Below, piece after piece: positions 9,101-16,526 of a stretch of DNA of 41,858 nt. Below the pieces are notes generated by a model. The model was not told the DNA's origin and made no database searches. It saw nothing but the letters and a program-made list of their open reading frames with translations. The stretch's first letter is position 1. Each line of letters opens with the position of its first letter. Origin of the DNA: Candidatus Binatia bacterium (GTDB lineage Bacteria; Desulfobacterota; Binatia; HRBIN30); contig JAOAHD010000022.1 in NCBI GenBank assembly GCA_026415395.1, forward strand, positions 1 through 41,858, written 5' to 3'. Both the position numbers and the translations under genes were made by a program.

Positions 9101-9220
9101 TTGGTACAGCAGCGTCCCTTCGTCATCGAGATTCAGGCCGTACGGAACGAGTGAATAGAAATACGCCGCCGTGAGAGCGAAGAACAACCCATCCACCCAC
9201 GACCACTGGCGTCCCCGCAT
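6164..9220 (-). CDS. GT-C-type membrane glycosyltransferase with C-terminal HEAT-like repeat domain
   Basis: About 1018 residues from ATG 9220, which has an AGGCGG just upstream and follows the preceding stop by 11 bases. ATG codons at 9271 and 9292 are alternatives. Residues 1-500 are strongly hydrophobic with many membrane spans. The first loop carries NLDDEGTL (acidic residues near 32-34), where GT-C enzymes such as PMT and ArnT place their acidic catalytic residue. A soluble segment (about 530-670) includes GEFVFTFPVLDVLSFLADR and GYFFPGWPGHEVEAEVIDAL. The last 330 residues are helical pairs (AVQYEAVRLIRKS, AIRTIAEIGDARSVAPLL, EVRMAAAWGLGELGERSAV, RVRAFVRSALAKLG) typical of HEAT/PBS-lyase repeats. 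GT-C enzymes use polyprenyl-phosphate sugars, matching the Dpm1-like gene nearby. Acceptor and topology of the HEAT part are unknown. Confidence 0.8.
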   Translation of the reverse strand: MRGRQWSWVDGLFFALTAAYFYSLVPYGLNLDDEGTLLYQIYRTSLGHRLYTDFHAGYTPGVYWWNGLLFRLLAVNVLVIRFALAVVNSLAVYLIYLLAQKIGAKRWPAALAAWAYVALIPYYDGQFFSANIPYPIWYVTLLWLLGVAMVLRWWERGSAWWLFAAGAAAGLVFGFKPNSGILAAAGSLSAVAVLLRVGSDGDPARGGWFEWSTRALLVVLPFLAVTGLAVVVTGAGGNRELAALVLPVLAFAAVTTGLPAPLRRTVSWRSAWWNGLSFGAGMALMVLPWAWHYWRQLGTAQFLRTTLFVGTGFDKFYFLPYPPFSSFSWGVFAFLFFVLVAYWAMRQRFLHGRVLSTVGVAVVVLVGAALLRHPPAMVEGLTASVTMRVRDVSFALALASIWLAVGAAVIAAWRLRVRLRSGKDASDLPERTSRQLPLFVIVLFAALFMHAQLYPRTDFMHLVPAVPALLVVGAALTSEFAGRFGAVLCRSLARGRRFRTLALLPVAVGIIALTAPAWQRIWYLWQFGWRSGDAVVRLQSGRAPLVIEPAAGRLFFSINETTRFLIAHTAPGEFVFTFPVLDVLSFLADRHNPTRHGYFFPGWPGHEVEAEVIDALRQRPPRFVVTLHDHPLFFATAPVYYFNLRDYVTRNYRLVAQVGVFNILAPGTPKELDVQEQGLPGDPELWQRELRYRRGATAAQLRLALAAAEREDPEAIAAVLADARPAVQYEAVRLIRKSRSSLGAAALAHLLEGQRLEGKEAELAIRTIAEIGDARSVAPLLRLYDTDPASRPAVAGLLFHISSKLAFASYWFSQDWRAADRALASIEWERLADWADNPFEPLAVRVFAVRVAPHLQAKTLAPIFIRLLGDRNEWVDLSSQAADAVAALDLARPVFPAIVRLLRFDRLWVPAVVVKEWDRDDSEGRAALEFEMTSPQSEVRAVAFWVAAGVRDAALQPLLERGLDDPEVEVRMAAAWGLGELGERSAVAALELHVADPDDRVRAFVRSALAKLGALVPG

Positions 9221-9231
9221 GGCCCGCCTGT

Positions 9232-12069
9232 CTAGCGCGAATCGCTGCTCGAAGTACAGCGGCTTTCGCATCCTAGATGCCGGCGGGCCCATCGCGCAGC
9301 ACTGTGGACGCTCGCGTCAGGATCCGTCGCCAGTAGTTGGCGCAAGAGCGGGCAAAACGCACATTGCCCAAGCGGGACGGTGAGATACGCGCTCAACGCG
9401 CGAGTCGCCGGATCTGCTGCCTCGCTGGCTGCTCGGATCACGCGCAGGGCATCGCTGCCGGGCAACCGTGCCCAATCGAGGAACAACGGCGGCAGGATGG
9501 CGGGCAGATTCACAAAGCGGCTTGCAAGCTTTGCCCATTGATCGGCGGCCGAAGAAAGCCTCGCTGCCAGGAGCCCCCGTTCCAGCACCGACGCTAAGTC
9601 AGTAGGCTCCGCACCACTCACCGCCAACGCCTCCCAAAGAAGCTCGATCGGGGCGCGTGCAGCCAATCGCCACGCGAGATAAATCCTCAACCGCGGATCG
9701 CGCTCCTGCAGAAACCACGAGCGCATGTCCGCCCATTCTTCCGGCACGATCGCCGGCGGCGCGGCATCCTCGTCGGCACCCCCGAACTGCCAGGTCAACA
9801 AGAGGTTGCGCACGGCCACGTTCCACAGCGCGTTTGCCCAGTCGGTGTAAAGCGGCGACTCGGGCGTCGGGCGTACCCTCGCCAGAACTGCCCCTACCCT
9901 CGCATTCGCCTGTTCTCCAGCGATGCGCAGCACCAAACGGGCACACCCAGTGGACCACGTCCGGTAACCGAACTCCGCCCACGCCCGCGACCATTGCTCC
10001 AACGCAACGGGGTCAGGGCTGCCGCGCAGAGCGAGCAAAGCCTGTCGGTTGCATTCTTCGCTGGCTGTCTTTCGCTCCCACCTTTTCCAGTGCGGTGCTG
10101 AATCCCCGCCGCCGTCCGCCGGCACGGACGCACCCGTCTGCGGCCTCCAAACGCGGAACGAACCGAAGCGCTCCTGAACCGCATACCGCTGCTCGACCCA
10201 GTGCTTGAGCAAAAAGAAGAATCCGGCCGCATCGGCAAAGAACAACGACGGTGGGTATTCCGTCACGATCCAACGAGGAGGCCGTCGTTGCAGGTCATCC
10301 ACGACTTCAGCCTCCACAGAGTGTCCGGGCCAACCGCTTTTGAAGTAGCCGATTCGCGCTGGGTGCCACGTCGCCACGAGAAAGCCCAAGAGATCGAGAT
10401 CGGGAAACGTAAACAACTCTTCGCCCCTAGCCCCTTGGCGAAGCAACCAACGGGCGGTGTGCGCAAAATCGCGCTGCCGCTGGCCGGCATGATCGGCGCG
10501 CACAAGCACAAGGGCGCGATCTGTATCCCACCATTCCAATCTAGAGGTCAGGCCAACGAGAAAGCCCACCACATGGCTCCACACCCGCAGTTGCGGCGCA
10601 CTACACACCAGCAGGACAGCCAACGCCGCTGCCGGCACCAGTGCCGGAAATAGCTCGCGCAGCCGGTCCGGCAGCGCCCTCGCCCAACGGCGCGAGTACG
10701 CTTGCCCGATAACAACGAGCAGCACGAGACTCAGCGGTGCGGCATAGGCCAAGTGAAAGAAATCGCTGCGCGGGTACGCAGTCCAGAACAACGCTTGCGC
10801 GCCGATATTGAGGAGGGCGAGCCTGGGCGCCAAAGCTTGCCAACGGCGGGTGACCCCCAACAACAGTGTCCCTACTGCCGCCACAAAGTGCGCAGTCGGA
10901 ACGGCGATGTACAAGCCTCTCCGCACGGCTGAAATCACTGCTTGCTCCGCTCCTTCCGGTTTTGGGGCCAGCGCAGCGTACGCCACCATCATGGCGATCA
11001 CGACCACCAGGATCGCCACGGACCACTCTTGCCGCTTTTGCCCACGGAGCCACAGCGGTAACCACCAGGCCGAGACGCTCAGCGCCACTGCTACCAAAAA
11101 GAGTAGCCAACTCCACTCGTAAGGGATGAAAAAGTGCTCCTCGTAACCGGATCCGACAAAGAGCACGTCACGCCATACTCCGCTAAAGCCGAGCTTCCAC
11201 CAGTACACCGCCAGCCACGGCAGCGTTACACTGAGGAACCCAGCTCCCGCCAGCAGTAGCGCCCGCAAGCCAACCTGGGTACCAAGGGTCGTTGGCGGCT
11301 GCGCACTCAGGGCAACCGCGATCCAGGCAACCACCGCCAAGAGAAACGGACCCAAAAAGACAAACCCGTGCTGGTCCAACAGATGGTGACGAAACACCGC
11401 CGCGACACTGGTCGCCACCGCTAACAACGCGACCAAGGACGACACCTCGAACCGGCGCGCGAGCAAGCCTGCAGCGGCGGTGGCCGTAAATGCGAGTTGG
11501 AACAACCCGGAATTCGGTTTGAAGGAAAAACTCAACCCAGCAAGCAAACCCGCGGACAGCCACCGCCAGCCGCGGCTATCTTCCTGCCCCTTAACGAGCA
11601 GGAGCCAGCTGCTCAGCATCCAGGCGATGCAGTACCAAGCCGGGTATGGCACGTTGAACGACAGCTCCGACACCTCGACGACGGGTAGCAAAGCGGCGTA
11701 CGCCGCTACCGGGACAACCGACCATGCTGGCGGCGCAAAATGCAAACCCACGCGGAACAGTAGGAGGGCGTTCACTACGTGCACCGCCACGAGCGGCAAG
11801 CGCACGACGGACAAGTGCTCACCAAACCACCGGAAGAGCAAGGCGTGAAAATAAAAGTACGCCGGTGTGTAACCGCTGATGAAGTCGATATATGGCACCT
11901 CGCCGCGAGCCGTGCGGTACAAAAGGAATACGGTGGCGCCCTCCTCACCCAGATTCACACCGTAGAGGTGCAGCACTCCAAAATACGCGAGGGCCGCTGC
12001 CGCAACGGCCGCTTGCCACCACACAGCCCGCCGCACCCGTTTCGTCCCCGCCACTCGCGCCTGAACCAT
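9232..12069 (-). CDS. GT-C-type membrane glycosyltransferase paralogue with long C-terminal helical extension
   Basis: A 945-residue paralogue of the next gene. ATG 12069 overlaps the GT4 stop by one base (TGATG). About 12 hydrophobic segments precede a soluble part. The order of motifs is the same as in the neighbour: a first-loop NLGEEGATV (acidic 42-43, with Gly where the neighbour has Asp), SGYTPAYFY, NVPYPAWYC, SFKPNSGLF, then GEELFTFPDLDLLGFL and GYFKSGWPGHSVEAEVVDDL. The C-terminal 270 residues are helical and Ala/Arg/Leu-rich and may be degenerate HEAT-like repeats. The shared order shows a duplication. The D-to-G change in the first-loop motif may mean altered or lost catalysis, although two glutamates remain. 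A polyprenyl-phosphate-mannose donor is inferred from the operon. Confidence 0.78.
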   Translation of the reverse strand: MVQARVAGTKRVRRAVWWQAAVAAAALAYFGVLHLYGVNLGEEGATVFLLYRTARGEVPYIDFISGYTPAYFYFHALLFRWFGEHLSVVRLPLVAVHVVNALLLFRVGLHFAPPAWSVVPVAAYAALLPVVEVSELSFNVPYPAWYCIAWMLSSWLLLVKGQEDSRGWRWLSAGLLAGLSFSFKPNSGLFQLAFTATAAAGLLARRFEVSSLVALLAVATSVAAVFRHHLLDQHGFVFLGPFLLAVVAWIAVALSAQPPTTLGTQVGLRALLLAGAGFLSVTLPWLAVYWWKLGFSGVWRDVLFVGSGYEEHFFIPYEWSWLLFLVAVALSVSAWWLPLWLRGQKRQEWSVAILVVVIAMMVAYAALAPKPEGAEQAVISAVRRGLYIAVPTAHFVAAVGTLLLGVTRRWQALAPRLALLNIGAQALFWTAYPRSDFFHLAYAAPLSLVLLVVIGQAYSRRWARALPDRLRELFPALVPAAALAVLLVCSAPQLRVWSHVVGFLVGLTSRLEWWDTDRALVLVRADHAGQRQRDFAHTARWLLRQGARGEELFTFPDLDLLGFLVATWHPARIGYFKSGWPGHSVEAEVVDDLQRRPPRWIVTEYPPSLFFADAAGFFFLLKHWVEQRYAVQERFGSFRVWRPQTGASVPADGGGDSAPHWKRWERKTASEECNRQALLALRGSPDPVALEQWSRAWAEFGYRTWSTGCARLVLRIAGEQANARVGAVLARVRPTPESPLYTDWANALWNVAVRNLLLTWQFGGADEDAAPPAIVPEEWADMRSWFLQERDPRLRIYLAWRLAARAPIELLWEALAVSGAEPTDLASVLERGLLAARLSSAADQWAKLASRFVNLPAILPPLFLDWARLPGSDALRVIRAASEAADPATRALSAYLTVPLGQCAFCPLLRQLLATDPDASVHSAARWARRHLGCESRCTSSSDSR

Positions 12070-13184
12070 CAGCGACGAGCAACCTCAGCTTCGATCACCT
12101 CGATGGTTCGGTCTGCCGCCTGCTCCCAAGAGAACTGCTTTGCCCATGCAATCGCCCCGCGGGAAAGGCGCTCGCGAAGGGAGGTATCCGTCAAAATCCT
12201 CGCCATCGCATCCACCAGCGCTTGCAGGTCTCCGTGCGGGACCAGAAGTCCCGTTTCTCCGTGGCGCACCGCATCGCGCAAACCCGGGACATCGCTGGCA
12301 ATCGCCGGAACCCCACACGCGTTGGCTTCGAGCACGGTAAGGCCCCAACCTTCCTTCTCCGAGGTGTTCACCACGACGTGGCAACGGCGGATGTAATCCA
12401 CCTTCACCGCGTCGGGGACAAATCCTGTAAATGTGGTACACCGCTCGAGCGAGAGTTCGGCGGCTAGCTTCTGTAAATGGGCCTGGGCTCGGCCATCCCC
12501 TACCACAACAACATGCAGATCTGGCAACATCTGGCGCAGCTTCGCCGCCGCCCGGAGCACGAGATCGATGCGCTTATAAAACTCCACGCGCCCGAGCACG
12601 AGCACCGTGGGCTGCACGTCTGGGCAGCGTCCGTTCGGGTTGTACAACACATGATCTAGCCCGTTCGGAATTACGTGAATCGATTCGGCGGCGATCCCGC
12701 GGGCAATTAAATCGTCCCGCGTGCTCGGTGAAACGGCCACAAACCGGCGCCCGCGATACACCCAAGGGATGAGCCGTTCGAGCCCCACGACCGCCGCCGC
12801 CACCGGCGGTGAAACTTGCCGGAACGCCGTCCAACCGAACAAATGGTGCGTGATCAGCAACACCGGCACATCCGTGTAGAGGGGTGTGCAGAACGGAATC
12901 TTATTGAGGTGTTCCAAGATCACCGTGCCGCCGCGCCGACTCTCTTTGCGCACTTTCGCCGGCAGTTGCAAATAGTACGTGAGCCGGTTGCCAAAGCGGA
13001 CGATCCGCAAGCCGTAATCGGTAACCTCCTCCTGTGCGGCACCCCGGTACCAAGTGCAGAAGAGCGTGGGTTCGTACCCGCGGCGCACGAACCACTTCGC
13101 CATTTGGGCGATGTGCAACTCGGCGCCTCCGGCCCAGGGGTGTCCGAGGTCACGCTCGTTCAAAATCAGCAACGGCCGACCCAT
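12069..13184 (-). CDS. GT4 family glycosyltransferase
   Basis: A 371-residue GT-B fold enzyme. ATG 13184 (MGRPLLILNERDLGHPWAGGAELH) lies four bases after the upstream stop; a longer open frame extends into the neighbour and is rejected. N-terminal NERDLGHPWAGGAELHIAQMAKWF is the acceptor-domain opening of GT4 enzymes. In the C-terminal half are VSPSTRDDL, VIPNGLDHVLYNP, VLVLGRVEFYKRIDLVLRA and the donor-binding E-x7-E stretch EKEGWGLTVLE followed by ACGVPAIASD. Such enzymes transfer sugars from nucleotide donors to lipid-linked glycans at the cytoplasmic face. Given manC and the phosphomannomutase, GDP-mannose is a reasonable donor, but the sequence does not prove it. Confidence 0.9.
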   Translation of the reverse strand: MGRPLLILNERDLGHPWAGGAELHIAQMAKWFVRRGYEPTLFCTWYRGAAQEEVTDYGLRIVRFGNRLTYYLQLPAKVRKESRRGGTVILEHLNKIPFCTPLYTDVPVLLITHHLFGWTAFRQVSPPVAAAVVGLERLIPWVYRGRRFVAVSPSTRDDLIARGIAAESIHVIPNGLDHVLYNPNGRCPDVQPTVLVLGRVEFYKRIDLVLRAAAKLRQMLPDLHVVVVGDGRAQAHLQKLAAELSLERCTTFTGFVPDAVKVDYIRRCHVVVNTSEKEGWGLTVLEANACGVPAIASDVPGLRDAVRHGETGLLVPHGDLQALVDAMARILTDTSLRERLSRGAIAWAKQFSWEQAADRTIEVIEAEVARR

Positions 13185-13188
13185 GAGA

Positions 13189-13902
13189 CTACAGCCGCCC
13201 GAGCCACGACCTCCACTTAAGCCACCACACGATCCAGAGAGCTTCGAGAGCAATCCGCTTGTTCATCTTTGAGTCACCCACCGTGCGGTCAACGAACAAA
13301 ATGGGCGTCTCGAACAATCGGGCTCCGAGCTGCCAGGCGCGAAACGTCATTTCAATTTGGAACGCGTAGCCATTCGACCGCACGCGCTCGAGGGGAATGC
13401 GAGCCAACAATTCTCGCCGCCAACACTTGAACCCGCCGGTGACATCGGCAACCGGCAGGCCGGTAACCCAGCGGGCATAGGCGTTACCGTAGTAGCTCAG
13501 AAGGAGGCGGCTCATCGGCCAATTCACCACTGTGATCCCCCGGAGGTAACGAGAACCGAGCACCAGGTCGTAGTCCTCGGCCAAACGCAACAGTTCTGGG
13601 ACCATGTCGACCGGATGGGAGAAGTCCGCGTCCATCTGCACAATGAGCTCCGCTCCATCGTCCAGCGCTCGGCGAAAGCCCGCCAGATATGCGGGGCCAA
13701 TCCCTTCCTTCTGGCTGCGCACGAGGACAGAAACCCGCGTGTCCGCGCGCCCCATCTCCCGTACCACATCGGCAGTTCCGTCTGGAGAGTTGTCGTCCAC
13801 CACGAGCACCCGCAAGCCCTCGCGCCCGTTGAGCAACGCCGGAATGATGCGCTGGATATTGTCACGCTCGTTGTACGTGGGAATCACAACCGTCGCAGTC
13901 AT
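13189..13902 (-). CDS. Polyprenyl-phosphate mannosyltransferase-like GT2 (Dpm1 type)
   Basis: A 237-residue GT-A enzyme that resembles dolichol/polyprenol-phosphate-mannose synthase, which moves mannose from GDP-mannose to a polyprenyl phosphate on the cytoplasmic face. It has IPTYNERDNIQ, VDDNSPDGTADVV, the DXD-type QMDADFSHP near residue 95, GSRYLRG and GGFKCWRRELL, in the usual Dpm1 order. The length matches single-domain bacterial Ppm1/Dpm1 forms without the multi-span C-terminal domain. The C-terminus (ALWIVWWLKWRSWLGRL) is a Trp-rich amphipathic tail that could sit on the membrane. It follows the cupin gene by 27 bases and precedes GT4 by four. The product would be the natural donor for the two giant GT-C proteins downstream. 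Polyprenyl-phosphate-glucose synthesis is the main alternative. Confidence 0.85.
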   Translation of the reverse strand: MTATVVIPTYNERDNIQRIIPALLNGREGLRVLVVDDNSPDGTADVVREMGRADTRVSVLVRSQKEGIGPAYLAGFRRALDDGAELIVQMDADFSHPVDMVPELLRLAEDYDLVLGSRYLRGITVVNWPMSRLLLSYYGNAYARWVTGLPVADVTGGFKCWRRELLARIPLERVRSNGYAFQIEMTFRAWQLGARLFETPILFVDRTVGDSKMNKRIALEALWIVWWLKWRSWLGRL

Positions 13903-13929
13903 GGGGCTGGTGCCGGGCCGAATTGCGGT

Positions 13930-14379
13930 TCAACGAAAGCGTACCGACCAGTCGTAGTCAAACGAATTCCAGGGGATTCGTTCCTCGTCGGGGTTGTCCG
14001 GGTCGTAAAGCTCGCTGGCGACGCTGACGAGCTGCGTGTCATCCTCGAGTGCGACCCAGCCATGGTACACACCAGGCGGCACCACCAGAGTGCAGGGATT
14101 GCGCGCGCTGAGAACGTATTCGTCGAGCTGGCCGTACGTGGGGCTATCAGGACGGTCGTCTCGCAACGCGAATTTGGCGGCACCGTGACTGATGTGGAAG
14201 TAATCCCACAGCACCCGGTGCTTGTGCCACGCACGCACGGTGCCGCGCGCAAAGTCGCCGACAATGTACACTTCGCCGAACTTAGTGAAGTGCGGATCGT
14301 CGGCCCGGAGCACCTTGATCAAGTAGCCGCGATCGTCCACCCGTGCCCGCAACTCGATTAAGCGAACGCCTTCAATCAT
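13930..14379 (-). CDS. RmlC-like cupin, sugar epimerase family (copy A)
   Basis: A 149-residue protein from ATG 14379 (a TTG four codons earlier is possible). It shows the dTDP-4-dehydrorhamnose 3,5-epimerase pattern: VDDRGYLIKVLRADDPHF, GTVRAWHKH with the His expected as catalytic base, DDRPDSPTYG, and VVPPGVYHGWVALEDD. The strand that carries the general-acid Tyr in characterised RmlC (before the Y-x-P turn) reads VSVASELYDP, so Ser appears at that site. The family name is therefore firmer than 3,5-epimerase activity. It is paralogous to copy B at 18579-19040. It sits between an RmlD-like reductase and the Dpm1-like gene, so it probably helps make a deoxy- or modified sugar nucleotide. Confidence 0.8.
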   Translation of the reverse strand: MIEGVRLIELRARVDDRGYLIKVLRADDPHFTKFGEVYIVGDFARGTVRAWHKHRVLWDYFHISHGAAKFALRDDRPDSPTYGQLDEYVLSARNPCTLVVPPGVYHGWVALEDDTQLVSVASELYDPDNPDEERIPWNSFDYDWSVRFR

Positions 14380-14401
14380 ATGCCGGAACAACGAACATCA
14401 A

Positions 14402-15274
14402 TCACTGCAGTCCCTGCCTCTGCACTTCGACAGCCAGAGCCTGTAGGCCCGCATCCACATCGCGACAAGAAAAACCAAATTCTTCGAGGCGCCGAGCCTG
14501 TAGCCCCCCTCGCAATGGTCGTCGCGCGCGTTGCCCCAAAGCTGCCGTCGGAGTCGGTTGGATCCTCGTCGGATCCAATCCGAACACCGCGCACACGCGG
14601 CGAGCGAATTCGTGGCGCGGCAGAAAATCCGGCGCGGCCACGTGCCAAACACCGGCCTGCGCTGCATCGACCAAACACCGGACGGCCCGCGCAATATCGC
14701 GAACGTAGGTCGGTGTGCCCCATTGATCCGATGGCACACGTATTTCTTCGCCGGATCGCAGTCGCTTCAGCAGCGTCATCACGAAGTTCTTTGGCGGCCA
14801 CTCGCAACCGTACACACCGCAAACGCGCACAATTAGATTCTCTGGGTTCGCAGCCAGCACCAGGCCTTCGGCCGCGAGCTTCTGCTCCCCATAAACATTG
14901 ATCGGAGAGGGCTCTGCCCGTTCCGAGTACGGGCCGGCAGCGCCGTCGAACACATAGTCGGTAGAGAAGAACAGCACACGGGCTCCGTGTGCATGCGCGA
15001 CCCGCGCGACGGTTGCGGGTCCTTGCACATTCACGTCGCGCGACTCCTCCGGGTGATCTTCGCACCAGTCGACGTGTGGTTGTGCTGCCGGAACGAAAAT
15101 CCACGCCGGACGCACCTCAGCCACCATCTTCGCCACCTCCTGCCCATCCCGAATGTCCAAGGGCAGAAGGCCAGGCTTGGGGTGCTGAAAATACGTGCCA
15201 ATTGCCTGACCGGCGAAGGCATCCATCAAGGCGCTGCCAACAAACCCGGAAGCTCCGACTATGAGAACCCGCAT
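14402..15274 (-). CDS. RmlD-like dTDP-4-dehydrorhamnose reductase family SDR
   Basis: A 290-residue extended SDR. The Rossmann motif is GASGFVG at residues 7-13, followed by FFSTDYVFDGAAGPY and the catalytic pair VYGEQK (Tyr and Lys), then RVCGVYG and WGTPTYVRDIA, all typical of RmlD/RfbD. RmlD reduces dTDP-4-keto-L-rhamnose to dTDP-L-rhamnose with NADPH. Placement next to an RmlC-like gene fits, but no rmlA or rmlB is visible here and the neighbouring cupins lack a key Tyr, so the substrate may be another 4-keto sugar. It begins 25 bases after the preceding SDR gene and ends 22 bases before the cupin start. Confidence 0.85.
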   Translation of the reverse strand: MRVLIVGASGFVGSALMDAFAGQAIGTYFQHPKPGLLPLDIRDGQEVAKMVAEVRPAWIFVPAAQPHVDWCEDHPEESRDVNVQGPATVARVAHAHGARVLFFSTDYVFDGAAGPYSERAEPSPINVYGEQKLAAEGLVLAANPENLIVRVCGVYGCEWPPKNFVMTLLKRLRSGEEIRVPSDQWGTPTYVRDIARAVRCLVDAAQAGVWHVAAPDFLPRHEFARRVCAVFGLDPTRIQPTPTAALGQRARRPLRGGLQARRLEEFGFSCRDVDAGLQALAVEVQRQGLQ

Positions 15275-15299
15275 GCGCCGATGACTCTAGTTCTACCGA

Positions 15300-16361
15300 T
15301 CACCCAGCACGAGCAACCGAACGTCCCGCGCCCCTGCTCTTCCAGCGCAATCTCGCGTCCAGCGCACCCGTTCGTTGTAACTCGCGGAGCTGGCTCAAGC
15401 GCGCAAACGTGCCGTGACCGATCGTGTCAGCCGTAACGCCGAGCTCGCGGAGTTTCTGCGCAAGCTCGGCCAAGGCATGCTCCAGTGGTTCGCGGGGCAC
15501 CGCATCCGGAAGACACCGAGCAAACTTGTCGAACCGCACCCGATAGCTGCGGGCGTCAGCCGCAGCGTCGGGCACCAGCTCCACACGGGAGCCCGGGGTC
15601 ACCACCGTCACGGCCTCGGCTAGATCGCGCACACGGTAGTTGTTGCTACTCGAGCCGACATTGAACACCTGCGCCCCCACGACCTCGCGGGGGGCTTCTA
15701 ACACCTCGCCAATCGCCCGTGCTACGTCTCGCACATGCACAAGTGGGCGCCAGGCTGTTCCATCAGATTGCAAGCGCACTCGACCCGTCGCGACGGCCCA
15801 TCCGGTGAGGTTATTGGCAACCAGATCTAAGCGCATGCTCGGCGAGAAACCGTAAACAGTGGCCAAACGCAAGACCACCGGCGAAAAGGCTTCATCCGCC
15901 AACGCCAGGAGGCCGTGCTCTGCACGCCATTTCGATTCGGCATAAGCGCTCAGTGGCCGCGCGGGGCTTTGTTCATCGACCCACTCCGAACCAGCCGCGC
16001 CGTAGATGCTGCACGTAGAAGCAAAAACAAAGCGCTTCACACCAGCCGCCCGGGCGATGCTAGCCAAGTGCAACGTTCCGTAGCAATTGACCTCCTGCGT
16101 GAGCAGAGGGTCGAGGGCGCCGAGGGGATCGTTGGACAAGCCGGCCAAATGCACCACCGCATCCACTCCATCGAGGAGGTCGCGGCGCACATCACGAAGA
16201 TCACAGCCCAGCCTCCCACCTCTACCTGCGGCGCTCACGCACCAACGATCGAACCACCCAGCGTCGAGCTCGACCACTTCGTAGTCACGCTCCAACAGCA
16301 AAGGGAGCAACACCGAACCGATATAGCCGCGACTGCCTGTGACCAAGACTCGTCTCAACAC
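15300..16361 (-). CDS. NAD-dependent sugar epimerase/dehydratase (extended SDR, copy A)
   Basis: About 353 residues. The likely start is GTG 16361 or the following TTG, with GGGGAAG just upstream; the open frame extends a further 33 codons upstream without family similarity. It has GSRGYIGS as nucleotide-binding motif, HLAGLSNDP, ASTCSIYG (Ser) and YAESKWRAE (Tyr-Lys), plus an RPLVHVRDVARA substrate loop. These place it with UDP-glucose 4-epimerase/GDP-mannose dehydratase-like enzymes. It shares motif order and wording (LSNDP, CSIY, WRPLVxVRDVARA) with copy B at 17494-18582, so the two are duplicates. The last 30 residues are basic and diverged. The exact sugar is not deducible. Confidence 0.84.
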   Translation of the reverse strand: MLRRVLVTGSRGYIGSVLLPLLLERDYEVVELDAGWFDRWCVSAAGRGGRLGCDLRDVRRDLLDGVDAVVHLAGLSNDPLGALDPLLTQEVNCYGTLHLASIARAAGVKRFVFASTCSIYGAAGSEWVDEQSPARPLSAYAESKWRAEHGLLALADEAFSPVVLRLATVYGFSPSMRLDLVANNLTGWAVATGRVRLQSDGTAWRPLVHVRDVARAIGEVLEAPREVVGAQVFNVGSSSNNYRVRDLAEAVTVVTPGSRVELVPDAAADARSYRVRFDKFARCLPDAVPREPLEHALAELAQKLRELGVTADTIGHGTFARLSQLRELQRTGALDARLRWKSRGAGRSVARAG

Positions 16362-16526
16362 TGCTTCCCCGCGAATGGTGGTTCGTTCATGGGACCTCCT
16401 GACACCCGGCACCGCGATAGAGCGGCGTTCCGCGGAACTCCTTTCAGCTCTGGCAGACAACCATGTGCACCGCGCTCGCGCCGGGGTCGCGGGTAACCGC
16501 GGAGGATCCGACGTTCCCTCGCAAAC

